Below, one piece after another: positions 1 to 7,801 of a stretch of 62,477 nt of DNA (position 1 is its first letter; each line of letters opens with the position of its first letter). The notes under the pieces were generated by a model that saw only the letters and a list, made by a program, of their open reading frames with translations, had not been told where the DNA came from and ran no database searches. The position numbers and the translations under genes are program-made. The stretch spans positions 1 through 62,477 of the forward strand of contig CAJTSP010000002.1 in NCBI GenBank assembly GCA_910578965.1, read 5' to 3'. This DNA comes from an uncultured Oscillospiraceae bacterium (lineage in GTDB: Bacteria > Bacillota > Clostridia > Oscillospirales > Ruminococcaceae).

Positions 1-296
1 CTATAGATCTTTTTACATATTCCCCTTTGCTCCAAAATGCTTGCGGCCTTTTCATTTATCTCTACGGCAGAAATGTCTTGTAATTCCGGCATCAAATATT
101 TTATTGCCACAAGATTCAGCCCAATGTTCGACCCAAGCTCCATAACGCTTCCAATTTTATCACACGCAGAAATAATCTTAGAAAACAGATTTATGTTCCC
201 GCTGACCAATGCCTTATTTGCCTCGGAATTCCTGTCCACATAATCATCCCCAAACTTCCCGTGCCAAAAGCTCTCCTGTTCTGTTTTATACGTCAT
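1..296 (-). CDS. Pseudaminic acid biosynthesis-associated methylase (partial, C-terminus off window)
   Basis: The first 98 residues of a SAM-dependent methyltransferase are visible; the rest runs off the left edge. The SAM-binding glycine motif ELGSNIG is at residues 53-59, and the N-terminus (FWHGKFGDDYVDRN) has the look of the methylases that accompany pseudaminic acid genes. It overlaps the end of the PseC-like transaminase gene by 11 bp, so the two are co-translated. The exact substrate cannot be read from the sequence; the family link is by recognition, and methylation of the sugar or its acyl group is inferred from context. Confidence 0.75.
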   Translation of the reverse strand, partial: MTYKTEQESFWHGKFGDDYVDRNSEANKALVSGNINLFSKIISACDKIGSVMELGSNIGLNLVAIKYLMPELQDISAVEINEKAASILEQRGICKKIY

Positions 297-1509
297 TTTG
301 CCTACGCTCCTGTTCTTTCTGATAATATTTGATTACGCGCTTAACCGCGTGGATCACATCTTTTACGTCCTGGTCGGTCATCTTTGGGTAAAGCGGGATG
401 CTCATAATGCCCTTGTATACTTCCTCCGCCTGGGGGCACAGTCCCCTTTGGTATCCGAGATGCTGATAATACGGGAACCAGTACACCGGCACATAATGGA
501 TCTGGCATTGCACATTTTCGGCGCTCATGGCATCAAAAAACTCCCTGCGCGTGCAGGCCAGCTTACCCAGGTCCAGGCGGATAATGTACAGGTGCCGGCA
601 GGTATCGGATTGCGAAATTTCCTTTTGCACAATGAGTTCCGGAATCTTTGAAAACGCCTCGTCATACGCCTTGACAATCTCTTTCCTTCGGGCCGCAAAA
701 CGATCCAGCTTTTTCATTTGGCTCGCAATCAGGGCCGCCTGAAAATCGGTAAGCCGGTAGTTGTAGCCCAGCATCACCTGCTCATAGTACCAGGGGCCTT
801 CGTGCGGCGCGCCTTCCATGTCCGCTTGGTCATGCGTAATGCCATGCGTGCGCACCAGCATCAGCTTTTTATAGTATTCTTCGCTGTTGGTGGTAATTGC
901 GCCGCCCTCGCCGCCGGTAATCGTTTTAACCGGGTGGAAGCTGAAGCAGGTCATATCCGCCAGGCTGCCGATAGGTTTCCCGTCATAGCGGGTTGCAATG
1001 GCATGGGCGGCATCCTCAATAAAGACCAGATGGTATTGCTCGCAGATTTCCCGGATTTCTCTATGCTTTACTGCCTGTCCGGTAAAATCCACTGCGACAA
1101 CGGCTTTTGTTTTAGGGGTAATGCAGGCCCGGATGCTTTCAGGGTCAATATTATAGGTATGGGGGTCAATATCTGCAAATACCGGCCTTGCGCCGCAGTA
1201 CAGCGCACAGTTGGCGCTGGCAGCAAAGGTCAGGGGGGTGGTAATCACCTCGTCGCCCGGGCCAATGCCTGCCGCCATGCAGGCACAGTGCAGCGCCGCC
1301 GTCCCATTGCTTACGGCTACCGCAAACCTTGCGCCGGTATACCCTGCCAGCTCCTGCTCAAATTCATCCACCTTGGGCCCGCAGGTAATAAAATCGCTGC
1401 GTAGCACCTCCGCCGCCGCCTGTATGTCGTCCTCGTCAATCCATTGTCGGCCGTAAAATATCTTGCTGTTCCGTACCGGATACCCGCCTTTAATCGCCAG
1501 CTTTTCCAT
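286..1509 (-). CDS. pseC: PseC-type UDP-4-amino-4,6-dideoxy-L-sugar transaminase (DegT/DnrJ/EryC1 family)
   Basis: This is a PLP-dependent sugar aminotransferase that converts a 4-keto-6-deoxy-HexNAc nucleotide to the 4-amino sugar, the second step of pseudaminic acid synthesis. The PLP-binding acidic motif EDAAHA is near residues 165-170 and the Schiff-base lysine lies in SFHPVKTITGGEGGA, at about residue 195. GYNYRLTD further along is typical of PseC. An in-frame ATG at 1527 exists, but the ribosome site GGGAGGCG sits between it and the ATG at 1509, so 1509 is preferred (407 aa, usual for the family). A CapE-like dehydratase at 20718-21764 could supply the substrate. PseH, PseG and PseI are not in the window; they may lie beyond the left edge. 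Confidence 0.9.
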   Translation of the reverse strand: MEKLAIKGGYPVRNSKIFYGRQWIDEDDIQAAAEVLRSDFITCGPKVDEFEQELAGYTGARFAVAVSNGTAALHCACMAAGIGPGDEVITTPLTFAASANCALYCGARPVFADIDPHTYNIDPESIRACITPKTKAVVAVDFTGQAVKHREIREICEQYHLVFIEDAAHAIATRYDGKPIGSLADMTCFSFHPVKTITGGEGGAITTNSEEYYKKLMLVRTHGITHDQADMEGAPHEGPWYYEQVMLGYNYRLTDFQAALIASQMKKLDRFAARRKEIVKAYDEAFSKIPELIVQKEISQSDTCRHLYIIRLDLGKLACTRREFFDAMSAENVQCQIHYVPVYWFPYYQHLGYQRGLCPQAEEVYKGIMSIPLYPKMTDQDVKDVIHAVKRVIKYYQKEQERRQNDV

Positions 1510-1544
1510 TTGCAAAGCGCCTCCCATCCTGTTTTTGCCGCGGC

Positions 1545-2603
1545 CTACCGCCGCCCCTGCTCGTTGACCAAATACCCGTGCATGTCAATCTCCGAGAGGA
1601 CTTCTTTTTTTTGCGGCAATTGTTTTGCTATCGTTTCCAGCCGGTTTTCGTCCATATCGAGCCTGTCCACCTTTGCATATGCGGCAATCAGGTCCAACGG
1701 GCTGACGCCAAATTTCCCTGCACAGCGGTGGACGGCCTGTAAATAACTTGAATGGAAGCCCGCCAGCCCGCACACGGTGTCTATGGGGTCTGTAATGCCG
1801 GAGCCGACAAACCGGGCGACATATTTTTTCCCCAGCAGGAGCAGCTCGCTGACATCCACATCCTCCTTGCCTCTCATTTTCTGGGAAACCGCAATGAGGT
1901 GCTCTGTTACCGTGTTGCCCGCACTGCGCCCCAGCCCCTGCAGGGATGCGTCGATCAGAGAAAAGCCTATCTCAGCGGCGTACAGACTGTTGGACAGCGC
2001 AAGCCCCAAGTTATTATGCCCATGATACCCCAAAGGCAAGGCAGACACGGCCCGGATCTCCTCATAATACCGCAGGATGTCCGCCGGCAGCATGCTGCCG
2101 GCGGAATCCACAAGGTACACGGCGTCTGCACCGTAGCTTTCCGACTTTTTTACCTGCTGCGCAAACTGCGCCGGTTCCATCACATAGGATTTCATGTAAT
2201 TTGCCATAACCATAACGCCCATCTTTTTGCACAGGCGGATGTACGGCTCGGATTTTTCTATCGCGTCCACATTGGTTCCCACGCGCACAAAATCCAGCCC
2301 GGCCGCACACAGGCGTTCCACCTGCTCCAGGCTTGCCACGCCCGGCACGCAAAACATCCCAACCTTTGCTTTGCAAACGGTTTCCTTTGCAGCCTGCAGG
2401 TATTCCATATCCGTATGCAGCGCGGCGCCATAGCGTGGGCCGCTGGCCCCAATCCCCATGCCGTGCCCGATCTCAATATAGGGGATGCCCAGGCGGTCCA
2501 GGCCGCCGCCAATACACTGCACATCCGTATTGGAAAATTGGAAATTGATCTTATAGCTGCCGTCCCGCAGCGTTACATCCATAATTTGAAAATCATTCAT
2601 CAT
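1545..2603 (-). CDS. DRE-TIM metallolyase, 4-hydroxy-2-oxovalerate aldolase/HMGL-like
   Basis: This is a TIM-barrel, divalent-metal-dependent aldolase/lyase of the HMG-CoA lyase-like superfamily. The signature DVTLRDG is at residues 9-15 and the metal-binding HGHNN at 194-198. Length (352 aa) suits 4-hydroxy-2-oxovalerate aldolase relatives. Two tandem ATGs (2603 and 2600) follow GGAGGAAG; the second is better spaced. It overlaps the AAC(3)-like gene upstream by 11 bp. Its place between an acyltransferase, an ACP and a transaminase suggests that it makes or breaks the carbon skeleton of an acyl group for the glycan rather than working in aromatic catabolism. That role is inferred. Confidence 0.85.
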   Translation of the reverse strand: MMNDFQIMDVTLRDGSYKINFQFSNTDVQCIGGGLDRLGIPYIEIGHGMGIGASGPRYGAALHTDMEYLQAAKETVCKAKVGMFCVPGVASLEQVERLCAAGLDFVRVGTNVDAIEKSEPYIRLCKKMGVMVMANYMKSYVMEPAQFAQQVKKSESYGADAVYLVDSAGSMLPADILRYYEEIRAVSALPLGYHGHNNLGLALSNSLYAAEIGFSLIDASLQGLGRSAGNTVTEHLIAVSQKMRGKEDVDVSELLLLGKKYVARFVGSGITDPIDTVCGLAGFHSSYLQAVHRCAGKFGVSPLDLIAAYAKVDRLDMDENRLETIAKQLPQKKEVLSEIDMHGYLVNEQGRR

Positions 2604-3372
2604 CTTCCTCCCGCGTTAAAAAACGGGGCCTTGCTTTCAGGGTTTCGGTAATCAGCTCCAGGTAAGCCGCTGCGGGGAAAGACACGATCTCCCCGCGCCC
2701 CAGCGGCGCAGCGCCAAAAAACGGCTGCCGGCGCACAAGCTTGTCCAGGCGGGTAAAGCAGGGGCCGTCCTGCGGGCGGTCGGTATCGTACACATAATGC
2801 ACGGCATAATCGCGCACCCTTTGCCCGCCCGAGACATACACGCCGTTAAACGCCTTGTTGTACCGGTAAGAAACCTTGTTTTGATGCTCGGCATAATGCA
2901 CGAAGGTAGAGCCGCAATCAAAATTAAAGCAGGCGATCCGGCCGTTTTTAGAGAGGAACTTTTCCCAGAAGCTGCCCGCCCCAAATGCTTCGTGGCTCCA
3001 GCTTTTGGTATAAAAGGCAGCGTTTTCCCCCTCCGCCACCACCGAAAAATTGGGGTCGCCGGAGCGCAGCGCCGCGGGCCTTGCCCGCAGGCCTTCCGGA
3101 AGCATGCCGCACTGCGAAGGCGTTGCGTCCGGGTCAAAAACCGTCCCATGGCAAAAGGAATAGGTAAACGACGGCGCAATCAGGGTCCCTTTGGGCCCAA
3201 CCACCGTTAAAACCGCTTTAATAAAAAGGCTGCACAGCTCCTGCGGGCTGCGAGCCCCCTCCAAACGGCCAAAAAAGCCGAGATTGGAGTGGATAAACAC
3301 ATCCTCACCCGCGCACAGGCCGGCCCCGCGCAACGCCGCCAACAGCTCGTCATAGGTATATACTGCGGCCAT
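2593..3372 (-). CDS. AAC(3)-family N-acyltransferase, probably sugar-modifying
   Basis: This 259-residue protein belongs to the aminoglycoside 3-N-acetyltransferase fold family. Recognisable features are the N-terminal VFIHSNLGFFG strand/loop, GTLIAPSFTYSF, and the FVHYAEHQNKVSYRY segment, which matches the conserved histidine/glutamate region of AAC(3) enzymes. Members within polysaccharide loci acylate amino sugars and are not resistance genes. It lies 3 bp downstream of an acyl carrier protein gene and overlaps the aldolase gene. This arrangement suggests transfer of an ACP- or CoA-bound acyl group to the 4-amino sugar made by PseC. Donor and acceptor are inferred. Confidence 0.75.
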   Translation of the reverse strand: MAAVYTYDELLAALRGAGLCAGEDVFIHSNLGFFGRLEGARSPQELCSLFIKAVLTVVGPKGTLIAPSFTYSFCHGTVFDPDATPSQCGMLPEGLRARPAALRSGDPNFSVVAEGENAAFYTKSWSHEAFGAGSFWEKFLSKNGRIACFNFDCGSTFVHYAEHQNKVSYRYNKAFNGVYVSGGQRVRDYAVHYVYDTDRPQDGPCFTRLDKLVRRQPFFGAAPLGRGEIVSFPAAAYLELITETLKARPRFLTREEDDE

Positions 3373-3375
3373 CCC

Positions 3376-3636
3376 CTACTCCCCCTGCCTGCCGGCACAG
3401 ATTTCTGCCAGGCCGTTGATGGTTGCAAAAGAGCGGTCCTCAAAGGCATCGCTCGGAAAGGCAACCTGATGCGTTTCCTCCAGCGCCTCAACCAGTTCGA
3501 TAAAGCCAAATGAGTCAAGGTATCCGAGGTCAAAATAATTTTCGTCTGCATGCGCCTCAATTTCCGCCGGGGTGCGGCCCGTCTGCCCGCAAAACCATTC
3601 AATCAGCCACTTTTTTATCTTCTCTTTATAATTCAT
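3376..3636 (-). CDS. Acyl carrier protein
   Basis: This is an 86-residue acyl/peptidyl carrier protein. The phosphopantetheine attachment serine is Ser42 in LGYLDSFGFIEL, followed by the usual helix-II region. The start at 3636 is chosen because AGGAGG lies just upstream of it; an earlier in-frame ATG (3654) would put that ribosome site inside the gene. It sits between a cyclase-family gene (11-bp overlap) and the AAC(3)-like acyltransferase. It is distinct from a fatty-acid ACP in sequence (DSFG instead of DSLD), consistent with a dedicated glycan acylation pathway. Confidence 0.9.
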   Translation of the reverse strand: MNYKEKIKKWLIEWFCGQTGRTPAEIEAHADENYFDLGYLDSFGFIELVEALEETHQVAFPSDAFEDRSFATINGLAEICAGRQGE

Positions 3637-4288
3637 GCGAAAGCCTCCTTGCAATTACACGGCACGGGGAGCCGTCGCTCCCCTTCAGCTTTAAGGGCAG
3701 CGCAACGATCTCATAATTGCCGCCGTCCTCCAACTGCTCCGTATTGTTCAGATATTCCACAATAACAACCTGCTTGCCCAGCAGCAGCTTATGGCCCAAG
3801 GAATCCTCTTTTTTTCCGATGGCAGAGGCCGTATCAGGAGACGGCGTGTCAATGGCAAGCATCTCCAGGCCGTTGTCTGTAAGGTACCGCAGGGTCTCCA
3901 GCTCAAAATACGGATAATCCTGATAATAACGGGGAGTTTTCCAGTTGCGGTACCAGCCAAACTTGAACAGCATTTTAGGGGCCACGGCAATTCCCTCCAA
4001 GTCCCCCGGGCAAACGCAGCCACCCGGCGGGATATGGCTCAAATCCGTTACCCGGATGCTGCCGCACAGCTTTTCCAGCGGGATTTCATCCACCCCATAG
4101 GTCCCGTTATAAAAATGCAGCGGCGCGTCCAGATGCGTGGCCGAATGGCTGCCCAGGGTAATGACGGACGTGTTGCGGCCAACCTCCTCCAGCCTGCCCA
4201 GGCGGGCAATGGACGGCGCCGCATGCCAGGCGGTACCGCAGGTCATACAGGTGTTGTCAATCGTCAGCGTTAAATCAATCCAGCTCAT
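3626..4288 (-). CDS. Cyclase-family (kynurenine formamidase-like) metal hydrolase
   Basis: This 220-residue protein of the cyclase/KynB family carries the metal-binding signature HSATHLDAPLHF at residues 48-59 (HxTHxDxPxH). Family members hydrolyse amides or close rings. A strong ribosome site (GGAGGAAAA) precedes the ATG at 4288. It is in the same transcription unit as the ligase, VOC protein and ACP, so it probably acts on the acyl precursor. A tryptophan-catabolic role is unlikely because no other kyn genes are present. The substrate is unknown. Confidence 0.8.
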   Translation of the reverse strand: MSWIDLTLTIDNTCMTCGTAWHAAPSIARLGRLEEVGRNTSVITLGSHSATHLDAPLHFYNGTYGVDEIPLEKLCGSIRVTDLSHIPPGGCVCPGDLEGIAVAPKMLFKFGWYRNWKTPRYYQDYPYFELETLRYLTDNGLEMLAIDTPSPDTASAIGKKEDSLGHKLLLGKQVVIVEYLNNTEQLEDGGNYEIVALPLKLKGSDGSPCRVIARRLSHEL

Positions 4289-4391
4289 TTTTCCTCCGCC
4301 CTTCTAACAATGCCTTGGCAACCAGCGCCAGGGCGCCCCACATATGCGGTGGCTGCATAAAAGCAAGGCCGCCAATCCCCAGCGCCCTTTT

Positions 4392-5036
4392 TTACTGCAT
4401 ACCGCCGGCCGGCACGGGCCTGCCGACCGAAATGATCTCAGCGATATCGCCATATCCGCTCGCGGCAAACGATATGCGCAGCGCTTTGCCGTTCACGGAC
4501 AGGTCATCGGCCCCGCTCACGGCAAAGCCCTGCTGCAAAAGCTTTTTTTGCAGATCGGCATGGTGGGTCACAATAAACGCCAGCGCCACCGGGCCCTCCT
4601 GGTCCAGCCATGCCTTTTGCCCGCCGCGTCCCTCCAGCAGGCGTATTTTTACGGGCATCCTGTCCAGAGGGCCCTTGCCCGCCAGCAGGGCCGGGTCATC
4701 CTCTGCCGGGCAAAGGCCAAAGTTTTGCCAAAACGCGGCGCTGCCTGCGGCATCCTGAGTAGGTATCCAGATTTCCGCCTCATCCTGGCGGACCGAGAGC
4801 CCCGACAGGCCGCGGCAGGCGTCATATACAACCACCTCAAGCGGGTAGCCCGCCGGGCTGTCCAGCTTAATCAGCTCATGGCTTGCATGCGGCCTTTGAA
4901 ACAGGGGCTGCTTTGCCGCAATATTGGGCAGCCCCTCCTCCGAAAAACGCACGCTGTACCCGCAAAGCCGCTCAAGCGTTTGCCGGCGCTTTTCTGCCGG
5001 GGTTGCAAGCGTGATATGGTCCAGCATAAGGATCAT
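4392..5036 (-). CDS. VOC (glyoxalase/bleomycin-resistance-like) family protein
   Basis: This is a protein of about 214 residues with the beta-alpha-beta-beta-beta arrangement of VOC proteins: LDHITLATP at the N-terminus and a second half with LAFIVTHHADLQKKL. Histidine and glutamate residues that could bind metal are present, but the set is not diagnostic. The start at 5036 forms a 4-bp ATGA overlap with the preceding ligase gene, like other junctions in this operon. VOC proteins catalyse isomerisation, epimerisation or C-C cleavage, so an acyl-precursor step is plausible. About 100 bp without a convincing gene separates it from the cyclase gene. Confidence 0.7.
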   Translation of the reverse strand: MILMLDHITLATPAEKRRQTLERLCGYSVRFSEEGLPNIAAKQPLFQRPHASHELIKLDSPAGYPLEVVVYDACRGLSGLSVRQDEAEIWIPTQDAAGSAAFWQNFGLCPAEDDPALLAGKGPLDRMPVKIRLLEGRGGQKAWLDQEGPVALAFIVTHHADLQKKLLQQGFAVSGADDLSVNGKALRISFAASGYGDIAEIISVGRPVPAGGMQ

Positions 5037-6472
5037 GGATGCGTCATCTCCCATTCCTGCCTCAGCCTTGGCTTATCAATTTTCCCGTTGAGGTTCCTGG
5101 GCAGCTCGGGCAGGTTTACCAGCGCATCCAGCCTATATTTACGGCCTAACCGCTGTTCTATGGCGGCGTTTAACGCGCTGCGCTCCAGCCCCGCCGTCTC
5201 GGCGCCCGCAGTCCAGCATACAATTTGCTCATCGCCCCGCCTTGACACGCCAAGCACAACGCACTGCGCAATGCCAAACACGCTTTGCAGGCATTGTTCG
5301 ATATCGTTGGGGTTGATATTGAGGCCCCCCTTGATAATCAGGTCCTTTTTCCGCCCGCAGACGATTAGCTGCTCCGGGGTCCCGTCGATCAGGTCCCCGG
5401 TGTCGTACCATTCCGGCGGGCGGCAAAGCGGCCTGCCACCATTCCAGTACCCCAAAAACATCCACGGCACCCGGAAGCTGGCCTCGCCGTCCGGCAGGCG
5501 CTTCATTTCCACGCCGTTCAAAAGCCGCCCCACCGAATGGTCCCTTGCGGGGCCGGCCGCACACTGGCTGGTCAAAAACAGTGTTTCCGAAAGGCCGTAG
5601 CTCTGGTACAGCCGTATTCCATAGGCCTGTTCAAAATCCTCTCGAAGCCGCGCGTCCAGCGGCGCGGTCCCAACGCTAAAGGTAATTTTGCGGCCCGCAA
5701 GCGCGTCCCGCCCGCTCCTCTGCCGGTCTACGGTAAGGAGCATCCGCAGCATCGCGGGCGCCATCCAAAAGCAGTTTACCCGGTACTCCGCAACCCTTTT
5801 CCAAAAGGGTACTGCCTCCATCACCGAAAACCGGCGTCCCAATACAATGCGGCAGCCAAACAGGAACGGGAGGAAAATCGTATTCAGGATACCGGCCATA
5901 TAGGTCATGGGCATAGCGTGATAGAAGATATCCCCCTGCGCATAGCCAAGCAGCTCCCCAAAGGACAGCGCGCTCGCAATGAGGCTGCGCAAGGAATGCA
6001 CCACCCCCTTGGGCAGGCCCGTACTGCCGGAGGTATAGGTAATGAGATAGGGTTTTTCAAAATCCGTCTGCGCAAACAGCTCCTCCAGCGGCCGGCCGGC
6101 CGGCTTGCCGGGCTGCGCCGCCTGCTGCAGCGCTTTTTTGAGTGCGCAATCCGGCTCGGCGCCCACCAGCTCGGCGTCAGGATGGCAGGCGCGGATCCGT
6201 TCGATCTCCGCAGGGCTCTTTTGCGGGTCCAACGGGATAATCTCCTTGTTTTCCATCGCGCAGGCAAAATACAGCATGCAGAGGGCCGGCGAATTTTCCA
6301 TACAGGCCATGAGCTGGCGCGCCCGCACCGCCCTAACCTGCTCCGCCATTGCCTGCACCCCGCCAAAAAAGTCCTGGTAGGTATAAACAAAGCCATCCTC
6401 CGCCCGGATCAGAAACGGCCCGTCCGCCGCAAGGGAGCGCATATGCCGCTGCCAATACTCTTTTTCTGTCAT
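5033..6472 (-). CDS. ANL-superfamily acyl/aryl-CoA or acyl-ACP ligase (AMP-binding)
   Basis: This 479-residue adenylating enzyme activates a carboxylic acid as acyl-AMP and passes it to CoA or a carrier protein. The P-loop-like motif YTSGSTGLPKG is at 146-156, followed by SYGLSETLF, WYDTGD in the hinge region and the C-terminal NLNGKIDK with the catalytic lysine. It overlaps both neighbours by 4 bp (peptidase-like gene upstream, VOC gene downstream). With an ACP three genes on, loading of that ACP is the simplest proposal. The acid cannot be predicted from sequence by eye. Confidence 0.88.
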   Translation of the reverse strand: MTEKEYWQRHMRSLAADGPFLIRAEDGFVYTYQDFFGGVQAMAEQVRAVRARQLMACMENSPALCMLYFACAMENKEIIPLDPQKSPAEIERIRACHPDAELVGAEPDCALKKALQQAAQPGKPAGRPLEELFAQTDFEKPYLITYTSGSTGLPKGVVHSLRSLIASALSFGELLGYAQGDIFYHAMPMTYMAGILNTIFLPFLFGCRIVLGRRFSVMEAVPFWKRVAEYRVNCFWMAPAMLRMLLTVDRQRSGRDALAGRKITFSVGTAPLDARLREDFEQAYGIRLYQSYGLSETLFLTSQCAAGPARDHSVGRLLNGVEMKRLPDGEASFRVPWMFLGYWNGGRPLCRPPEWYDTGDLIDGTPEQLIVCGRKKDLIIKGGLNINPNDIEQCLQSVFGIAQCVVLGVSRRGDEQIVCWTAGAETAGLERSALNAAIEQRLGRKYRLDALVNLPELPRNLNGKIDKPRLRQEWEMTHP

Positions 6473-7776
6473 TGGCCCTTACCCCGCCCTTCGCAGATTT
6501 CCAGCAGCCCGGCTTCTGTCAGCCTGTCCACCAAGGGGATCAGGGTTTCCAGCGGCGCGTGGATCGTATCGCTGATGGCAATCAGGTCCATGCTCCCGTC
6601 TGCATAAGCAATCAGGTTCATCATGTCCCGCACCGCATCCGCCGACCCCTTATAGCTTTCCGTCGGGTACAGGCCCCTTTTCCCAAGCTGCGGCTCGCAC
6701 AGGCAGCTTACCCGATAATACCGATTATATTCCAGCCCGCGCAGGCATTTCCGGTAAACGTCCAGCGCCCCCTGAAGCCCCTCGGGCGAAATCAGGGACA
6801 GGTCGTCCGCCGAGGTATGATATTCGGGATACTCACCAAACTTGCTGCGGCAGATGGAGCAAACCGGCAGGTCCACGCCGGGCGCGTTGTACTGCCGCTC
6901 ATCCGACCCTCGCTTTAGGTAGGAGTAGGTGACGTACCCCGGCGCATGGGTGCGCAGTACGTTCCGGGCTACCCGGTCCGCCAGGGTATCCCCCTTGCGG
7001 GATTCGATATAACTGTATGCACGGTTATCGCCCACACAGGATAGGTTAAACCCGGCGGCCACCGCCCGTTTCAGATGTTCCAGGTTGCGGCTGATATAAA
7101 CGATGGAGCCAAGCGTCTCCGGTACAAATACAAACCGGTAGGCATATCTCCTCACCGGCTGCTTTTCCAGCCAGCAGGCCAGCGCCGCAGCGACACACGG
7201 CCCGGAGAGCTCGTTGTTTGCCATGGACGGATGGCAGATATAGGTGGAAAGCAATATTTCCTGCCCCGCGCCGCCCAAAACCGTCGCCGGCAGGAGGTAT
7301 TCGCCATAGGTAAGAAAACCGGGCTCGAGCGTACTGTCGATATACATACGGTACTGCCCTGCGCGCAGGCCGTCCCGCTGCCTTTTGCTCATGCAAAACC
7401 CAAAGCGGCGCTTATAATAGGACGTCACATACGGGATAACGTCCGGCTGATCCTCCTGCACATAGATGTGCCGTTTCAGCTCCTCAAGGCCAACAATCTG
7501 GTCCACCGGCTCGGAATATCCCATAATGTGCAGGTTATGGTCCTTGAAAGAAACCACCCGCTTGCCCTGCCCGTCTGCAATAAACCCATCCCGGATATTC
7601 CACTCGTCCGGCACCGTCCAATCGAACGCGCGGGTTCCGCTGGGCACCTCATAGATTTGCATATTGGGCATAGTTTCCTGTAAAATTTTCAGCGTTTCAC
7701 GCACCCCGTTGCCTGTAAGGCTGCGGCATATGGGAAACAGCCGCTGTGCCAGCCGGTACATTTCCTTGCCTTCCAT
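6469..7776 (-). CDS. M28-like DUF4910 metallopeptidase-fold protein with C-terminal winged helix
   Basis: This 435-residue protein resembles the aminopeptidase-like DUF4910 family often found in polysaccharide and secondary-metabolite loci. Putative zinc-site segments are STYICHPSMANNELSG, FVPETLGS and PEYHTSADD, in the order expected for the M28-like fold. The C-terminal 80 residues look like a winged-helix domain (IAISDTIHAPLETLIPLVDRL). The ATG at 7776 follows GGGAGGGGG. It begins the run of 4-bp overlaps into the ligase. A role such as amide hydrolysis during glycan precursor synthesis is inferred; no secretion signal is visible. Confidence 0.75.
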   Translation of the reverse strand: MEGKEMYRLAQRLFPICRSLTGNGVRETLKILQETMPNMQIYEVPSGTRAFDWTVPDEWNIRDGFIADGQGKRVVSFKDHNLHIMGYSEPVDQIVGLEELKRHIYVQEDQPDVIPYVTSYYKRRFGFCMSKRQRDGLRAGQYRMYIDSTLEPGFLTYGEYLLPATVLGGAGQEILLSTYICHPSMANNELSGPCVAAALACWLEKQPVRRYAYRFVFVPETLGSIVYISRNLEHLKRAVAAGFNLSCVGDNRAYSYIESRKGDTLADRVARNVLRTHAPGYVTYSYLKRGSDERQYNAPGVDLPVCSICRSKFGEYPEYHTSADDLSLISPEGLQGALDVYRKCLRGLEYNRYYRVSCLCEPQLGKRGLYPTESYKGSADAVRDMMNLIAYADGSMDLIAISDTIHAPLETLIPLVDRLTEAGLLEICEGRGKGQ

Positions 7777-7801
7777 AACCGATACCCCCTCCCTTCGTTT
7801 T

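Noticed and set aside
2593..3372. Aminoglycoside resistance gene
   Set aside because: Only the fold is AAC(3)-like. The gene is embedded in a glycan operon between an ACP and an aldolase, so sugar or acyl modification is far more likely.
3626..4288. Kynurenine formamidase of tryptophan catabolism
   Set aside because: The metal motif fits the family, but no other tryptophan-degradation genes are present and the neighbours belong to glycan acylation.
4280..4391. 27-residue frame (start MQPPHMWGALALVAKALLEG) between the VOC and cyclase genes
   Set aside because: It looks mildly protein-like and is in frame with the VOC gene after its stop, but its start has no ribosome site and it is too short to judge.
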